A DNA stretch of 64,000 nt from Takakia lepidozioides (Eukaryota; Streptophyta; Takakiopsida; Takakiales; Takakiaceae): contig CM060733.1 in assembly GCA_030704615.1 (NCBI GenBank), forward strand, positions 41,974,001 to 42,038,000, written 5' to 3'. Both the position numbers and the translations under genes were made by a program. This document shows positions 58,690 to 64,000 of this stretch, piece by piece (positions within the stretch are counted from its first letter, which is position 1; each line of letters opens with the position of its first letter). The notes under the pieces were generated by a model. It did no database searches. It saw only the letters and a list, made by a program, of their open reading frames with translations, and was not told the origin of the DNA.

Positions 58690-59481
58690 ATAACTTGTTG
58701 ATGAGAAAGATGTATGGGTTCATCCACCGCTGGCGTGATGAACACGTTCCACCTCCGTCGGTGGGTACGTGGGACCCAGATGCTCCATTGTTGGAGGCCG
58801 GACTACTCTTCCGCTTCGCATCATTTCCAAAATCTAAGGGCTTCGTAGCTGTCCGCAAGGTCATTGTCACCGGCATCCAAGTGGTCCTCAAGTCCTCGTT
58901 TGCAAGGATGCCGTGCTTCTGGAACCGGGACGACTGCCCATTTGGAGGCATCGATTATGCAATGTATTCGGCCACATCGGGAGACATTGTTATCTGGTAC
59001 ACAGATTACAGAGAAGATACTGTTCGATTGTGGAAACATTGGTGGCTTTTGAGTATATCCTAGGCCAATACGCCTTCGAGCGGGGTGACGATCTTGGTCT
59101 GAGGAGTCTGCGGCTCCTGCGCATCCTCGATTCCGATTTTCCCAGCTACGACGGTCACCCATGCAGAAGAAGACGCACTGCTATGCTGTTGCGGTGGAAC
59201 TGCTGCCACTGGACGTGGGTGGACTCCATCGGAGAGACCTATTCTCCTGAAGGACTCCTGAAGGAGTGCGCTCCTCTTCTCCATTGTATGGGGACATTCG
59301 CATTAGTGTGGACGACAAAAACGTGAAGATTTCCATATTCGATGGTGGTATGATTGAAGGGCAGGACATTGTGGTAAACATCACTAGGGGCGGTACAACG
59401 GCTGCAATCGACTTTACCTGGAGGAGCCCCATAACTCATAAGCTAGTTCTGAGAGCAGTTGAAGTCCCATTGACAACGTGA
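58690..59481 (+). pseudogene. Unrecognised protein family, copy B (divergent paralogue, broken)
   Basis: It parallels copy A along its length: RMPCFWNRDDCPFGGIDYAM, SGDIVIWYTDY, VAFEYILGQYAFERGDD, TAMLLRWNCCHWTWVDSIGE, PLYGDIRISVDD, ISIFDGGMIEGQDIVV and LVLRAVEVPLTT then a stop. It also has about 70 residues before the shared part (LLFRFASFPKSKGFVAVRKV) that copy A shows only weakly. Two -1 changes of frame are needed, near 59035 and near 59270. The second falls at the same relative place as the one in copy A. The two genes are head to head with about 200 bases between them, which could be a shared promoter region or an inverted-duplication junction. Confidence 0.55.
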
Positions 59482-59893
59482 CTTGTATTCAGTAGGCACA
59501 GGGCTAAAGATTTGATTGCACAATCAGCACAGTAGACGTGCTTCAAATGCAATTCATGTGGATCAATAAAAACCTCATTGTGCCCTCTTTTTATTCTATT
59601 CTGTGTCCATCGTTCTGAGAATGCGTCATTGCTCATTTCGTTTGGGATTGGGAGTGTGGGTGGATTTTGCAAGTGGCTGGTAGGCTGAAATGGGCCCCCA
59701 TTGTACAGAGCAGTACCACCCTTCCATTCGCGAAACATTGCCTTTCAATATATAATTCTAAATAACATTGCCGAACCTCCTTCATCGGGAGGTCCTTCTC
59801 CCCCTATGACCGTGGCACCCTAAACCCTATTCCCGCGGACACTCATTTCCGGAAAATAGTGCTGCTCATGTTTTTTTCCACACTTACGACTCT
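59482..59893. other. Interval between copy B and right CATGAGC array
   Basis: No gene. It is moderately AT-rich. A lone GCTCATG is found near 59865. Confidence 0.5.
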
Positions 59894-59936
59894 GCTCATG
59901 GCTCATGCCGCTCATGGCTCATGGCTCATGAAATAG
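59894..59936. repeat. Right CATGAGC array (as GCTCATG), inverted relative to 50.2 kb
   Basis: Five GCTCATG heptamers occur in about 40 bases, ending GCTCATGAAATAG at 59924-59936. This mirrors the start of the left array. The sequences just outside the two arrays (GGTTTA on the left, CAGCCC on the right) do not match, so no target-site duplication is visible. The array overlaps the possible start codon of the downstream gene at 59921. Confidence 0.8.
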
Positions 59937-60580
59937 CAGCCCCCGCAAACAGGCCCCAGAGTGCAGCTCCAGTTGAGGATGCTCCAGCTGCTCAGCCACT
60001 ACCGGCACCTACAGACATGTCTCGGAGGATTTCAAAAGTGCAGCGGATAAAATGTTGGAGGAGACACACAGTAGCATTAGCAGAGTTCTGGGCAGCAGGG
60101 TATTCCAGCGGACTCTTTGAATCCCACTCTGTCGCATGGTCTCCCTTCCCATCGTCAGGCAGGCCCTTCCCGGAGATGTGGATAAGCTGAAGTTCGCATT
60201 TCGAGAAGTGTACCGTCTGGGATCGGCAGCGTTTTACGTTTCCATTGAGAATGAGGACGGCGAAACTCGTGGACCCACTGCCGATGAATTGTCAACGTGG
60301 GATACCCACTGGCACACTCGCAACGACGAATTCGAGGCGACGCTAAAGGGTGATCCCGACTTCGGCCATATGTCGGGTAAAATGTTCTTTGTGTGGGACG
60401 GGAATCACCGACTTCTTGCCTGGTGGGAGTACATCAAGCAGAACCATGCCAAGCACATTTGCTGGCATTACATGGTGGAGTGTGTCATCCTCAAGGTGAA
60501 GGCGGAAGACTCCTCCCTGCTCAAGAATGCCATGGCGGACCTCAACTCGTAAGATACTCATACCCTCCCTAGCACGTTCG

Positions 60581-60598
60581 AAATGCGGTGCCGCATTT
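60581..60598. repeat. Palindrome in intron 1 of the ParB-methyltransferase gene
   Basis: AAATGCGG-TG-CCGCATTT: perfect 8-base arms around a TG centre, within the 60549-60660 intron. Confidence 0.9.
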
Positions 60599-61788
60599 CG
60601 GTTTCCATTCTGGTTTGTTTCCGTGCTTCCGTGTACTGAACTGGAGAGTGTGCCTTGCAGGGTCACTGAGAATGCGTACGTGCATACCCACATGGCACAT
60701 ATGCTGTACAGGGTGAGGAAAACTGGTCTCACTGATCCGCGGATGTTTGCGGAAATGCTGGAGCCCGAGCTCATTCAGAAAGCCGTTGCAAAAACAGACC
60801 GGACATGGTATCGTCTCACTATGGATGGAATGGTGGAGGTGATATACGAAGTAAGTCGTCCTCCAATTTCCCTCTGCTCATCCTTCCCCAATTTCCAGTA
60901 ATCTTTCCACATGAATCGAATGTAACGCTTCTGCATGTTTTTGTTGGCAGTCAAACATCAAGCTGGATTTGGCCCATGCCAAACGCTTCTTCATGGAAAG
61001 TGAGGGGCAGGTCAAAACGTTGCAGTCATTGACTGAGCACTTGAAGGAAGCCGGTGTCAAGTCCAGAACCAAATACAAGTCAAAGCTTGTGAAGCTGGTG
61101 GCAATTGCAGATCCGGCACTTGGAAAGGACTTCATCCCCGAGATTGCAAAACACTATTCTCGGGCCATGCTGCCGACCATGCAATTGAAGAAACTGCATC
61201 ACCTCTCAACGACATGTGTTGAGGCGAAAGAGAAGGTGAGGTTTCAATGCACTGAAGTTCCTTCCTAGCAATAGCCATTCTCTTCCAGCTCCTGACATTG
61301 GATCGGAAATGGCAGACACGGTGGCTGTCGATCTGGAATGCATCCGAGAGCATAAGGACAATGTGGTCTTTTTCACTCGAAGTTTCCGACCCTGCAGTGG
61401 ATGTGTGGCTCAACCGCATGACTTGGTGGTTCCAGGTAATTTAAGGTACTTCCCCATATTTGCTTTTCTGAAATGAATTCCCTAAACTGCTACGTGACAA
61501 TGCATTTGGGAATTGCAGGTAATGTCGAATGCGAAGGAGCAAGTCGTAATGCACACAAATTCGTTCGGCTTGTACGTCAAATGGGATGGAACACAGACAT
61601 TGGAAGACTACGTGACACGTTTCAGATGTGCGTACAAGGACAACCTCTTCGCCAGAGAGCTACAGACAGCAAGAAGGAGCGTGGAGTTTACACATCAGGA
61701 GGGAGCGGGGAAAGCTGCAATGCAAATTGTTTACAGGTGAAGCACAGCTGCCCTTGTATGCGAAGCCTGGTTACGAGGTTTGTCTCGG

Positions 61789-61805
61789 AAATGCGGCACC
61801 GCATT
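61789..61805. repeat. Palindrome in intron 5 of the ParB-methyltransferase gene
   Basis: AAATGCGG-CA-CCGCATT lies inside the 61737-61882 intron, followed by CGCATTTT as in the satellite variant at 56824. Confidence 0.9.
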
Positions 61806-63048
61806 CGCATTTTATGTTTTCGGTGGCACTCTGCGAGTAGGTTGGTCTCAACTTTTGCTCACGCATGCTGACTGCCTTGCAGGTATATGAAATACGTGCT
61901 CCTTCAGACAGGGGCCCTGGCTCAAGGGCCCCCGATCTTCATGGCTTGGACCGTGGCGGGCCCAAGCTGTGTCTACACACCCGAGATGCAGAAACAATGG
62001 CATCCCGCGCATCTCGTTGGATGCCCGTGGTACCTGGATATGTCTGGCGGTATTCTTGACGAGTCTGAGAAAGATCTGCACGCCTTGGCAGAAGAGAAGA
62101 GAAACGAAAGACGTGTCCCTGCTGGGCCAAAGTCGGCAAAGGAATCTGCTGCTCTGGAAGAATCCAGAAAGGCAGCTGAGATGGCACAAAAGACGGTGGA
62201 TGCAGCTGTGCAGGCCCAACAGAAGGGGTCAAAGAAGAGGACTCGCCAGCAAGGAGCAGCTGTTGTGACACCCGCCAAAACGAAGAAGCAGAAACAGCCT
62301 GTTCAGGAAGAGGGTGAGGAAGAGGACTCCGATGGAGACTTTGCAACCAGCCCACCCCCCCAAACGCAGGCTGCCTCCCCTGTGCCCACCGTTGTCACGA
62401 GAGGCACGAAAACTGGCTCGGCAAAGAAGGCACTCTTCAACCCCCCAAGGGGCACCCTTTCGAGCCGGTGGAAATGAAGAGGCCGAAAGTGGCTCCCGAA
62501 ATAGTAGTCCAGTGTGTAAATGAGAGTTTCTTGGCGGCTTTGGATGGACGGGCAGCCAAGTTGGCATACATGAAGACCATGGAGGGTCTGAAGGGCAGAG
62601 CACTGAAGAAGGCGACTGCCGAAGAGCCTTCCGACACCCCAGGATTTCAGAATATGGTCTCGTTCTTTGAGAGGGTGTGTGCAGACAAGGATTGTAGGAG
62701 GGGCGGAAATGCCACCGAGTGGTCTTGCGATATGATCATCTTGGATATTCCGGATGGAGAGCCTGTGGAAGGACTGCAAGCTTTGCCATCTTGGAACAGG
62801 TACTCGGAGGACTTTTGGAAGAAAGGATTCGGGCTTGCCTGCATGGTGTTGGACGACAGAGGCTGTGTGGTTGTCCTAGCGAGCAGAGGAAAAAACACTC
62901 AGACAGGAATTGCGAAGTGGACCCGCAAGAGCGCCGTCCCGATTCTGAAAAAGAAGTGGACGTGCATCAACACACTGGGCCTTCGGTCGGAAGGGAAGAA
63001 GGTGATTACGACATTGGCACTCGTCCATTCATTTGCTTGGGTGTTTTC

Positions 63049-63065
63049 AAATGCGGTGCCGCATT
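63049..63065. repeat. Palindrome in the 63.0 kb intron of the ParB-methyltransferase gene
   Basis: AAATGCGG-TG-CCGCATT lies within the 63002-63098 intron. Confidence 0.9.
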
Positions 63066-64000
63066 CGGTTTCTAATCGTTTTCCCCCTGTGTATGCAGAC
63101 GAAGCAGTTCGATGCATACTGCTTTGTGAAGGAGAACTCCACCTTTGCTTTCCGGAAGGAGGGAGGAAAGGTTGACCCGAACTGCGACCCCCTCGATTAC
63201 GACGTTCTGTTCAACAACGTTCCCAAGGAACTTCTCCCTCATAGCCTCACTTCAACGGAACCCCTGCGGTACTCACAGACTCGGAGCCCTGCCTTCATTC
63301 AGACAATTATGGAGACATGCACAGACGTGGAGGGCACAGTGCTCGACCTCATCTGTGGGACAGGTATGCAGAATCTTGATCTATGCTGTTCTGCAAATTC
63401 TCGTTAGGATGTAGTTCGCAACATCTGAAGCGCCATGTTGTAATGTGTGGATGGCATTGTAACAGGTGCCTCAATGTGGGCTGGGCGGTTTTCCGACCGG
63501 CACCTCTTTGCCTACGAGGAGGATTCATCCGTGTGGGGATCCCATTGGAAGGGCTGCAACGCAATGTTAAGGCTCCCAACAGAGCGGAAGTCTCATCGGA
63601 TTCGTCGGAGTCCGAGGAAGACACAGTGGACATTGATGCGGAGGAGAACCCGGAATACGAGTGAGTGCAAACATTGTAAGTTTGCAAAGCCTTCTGGGTC
63701 ATTTTTGTCAAACAAATTTCCGGATTGTGGTTCTCATTAGTCTCGTTGATGATTGTCATGTGCAGGATTGCAGGGTCCGGGTCGAAACATGTAGGGCCTA
63801 CACATCCTGCCAGGAAGAATGTCCCGTTCTTTGCGAGGGCCGACTTCATGACGAGCCCGGTGAGGGACTACTCCCTTCCTAGTTATGCAGCTAAACTCGC
63901 AAATACAGCGATTAGAAGAAGTGAGAATCCCAGTAAAGTAGAGCAGATTTTGGAGAGGGCTAGGGAGGACAGAAGGATAAGGAAAGAGTTGGCAGCAGCT

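Larger units (their letters stand above)
59921..64000 (+). pseudogene. ParB-like domain fused to DNA methyltransferase-like domain (multi-exon, partial)
   Basis: Exons follow GT..AG rules: up to 60548, 60661-60850, 60951-61235, 61289-61435, 61519-61736, 61883-63001, 63099-63363, 63466 to about 63663, and about 63766 onward to the window end. Exon 1 ends in a ParB/sulfiredoxin-like segment with KMFFVWDGNHRLLAWWEYI (D-G-x-H-R motif). About 250 helical residues follow, then a Lys/Glu-rich linker. The C-terminal part has DMIILDIPDG, at the place of methyltransferase motif IV (D/N-P-P-Y), and then VLDLICGTGAS..FAYE like motif I. Motif IV before I is the beta-class order of amino-methyltransferases. 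DIPD in place of DPPY questions catalysis. A TGA near 60117, a frame change near 60020, and single-base frame changes at the C-run 62441-62446 and near 63550 suggest decay or assembly error. Confidence 0.6.

Overview
The window is nuclear DNA from a repeat-rich plant, most likely a non-seed land plant (lycophyte, fern or bryophyte). The evidence is spliced genes with GT..AG introns, pentatricopeptide-repeat (PPR) proteins with an E-type tail, an organellar single-strand-DNA-binding (OSB) 'PDF' motif, Ty3 and Ty1 retrotransposon relics, many copies of one LINE family, and a large-conductance (BK/Slo-type) potassium channel, which flowering plants are thought to lack. The species cannot be named from the sequence.

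Layout. 1-3.5 kb: broken Ty3-type gag with an extra upstream ORF and a minisatellite leader (minus strand). 4.4-5.3 kb: truncated LINE with a clean target-site duplication. 6.3-8.5 kb: OSB-like exons followed by a decayed PPR gene. 9.2-10.3 kb: a SWIM-type zinc-finger fragment and a small repeat locus. 13.2-14.2 kb: second PPR relic. 15.2-16.2 kb: LINE. 17.2-39.9 kb: a BK/Slo-like K+ channel gene on the minus strand, about 23 kb long. At least 14 exons can be traced, and its introns are filled with a Ty1/copia relic and serial LINE insertions. 44.2-46.6 kb: minisatellite and a second, different Ty3 gag relic.

47.3-64 kb is the most unusual part. Two decayed copies of one DDE-transposase-like gene lie on the minus strand (47.3-50.2 and 51.4-54.2 kb). 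A 2.5 kb satellite (55.06-57.54 kb) is built from perfect 8-10 bp inverted repeats with a variable pyrimidine-purine centre. Next come two divergent copies of an unrecognised protein family (57.8-59.5 kb). Last is a multi-exon plus-strand gene (59.9 kb to the window end) that appears to join a ParB-like domain to a beta-class DNA methyltransferase. Arrays of the heptamer CATGAGC in opposite orientation sit at 50.2 and 59.9 kb. The same palindrome that builds the satellite lies in three introns of the methyltransferase gene, and a related motif with the same CATGAGC ends recurs at 9.7-10.3 kb. I infer an uncharacterised plant mobile-element family, or nested set, combining a transposase, a ParB-methyltransferase and CpG-centred palindromes. 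Most genes in it carry frameshifts or stops, so this copy is probably decaying unless some breaks are assembly errors.
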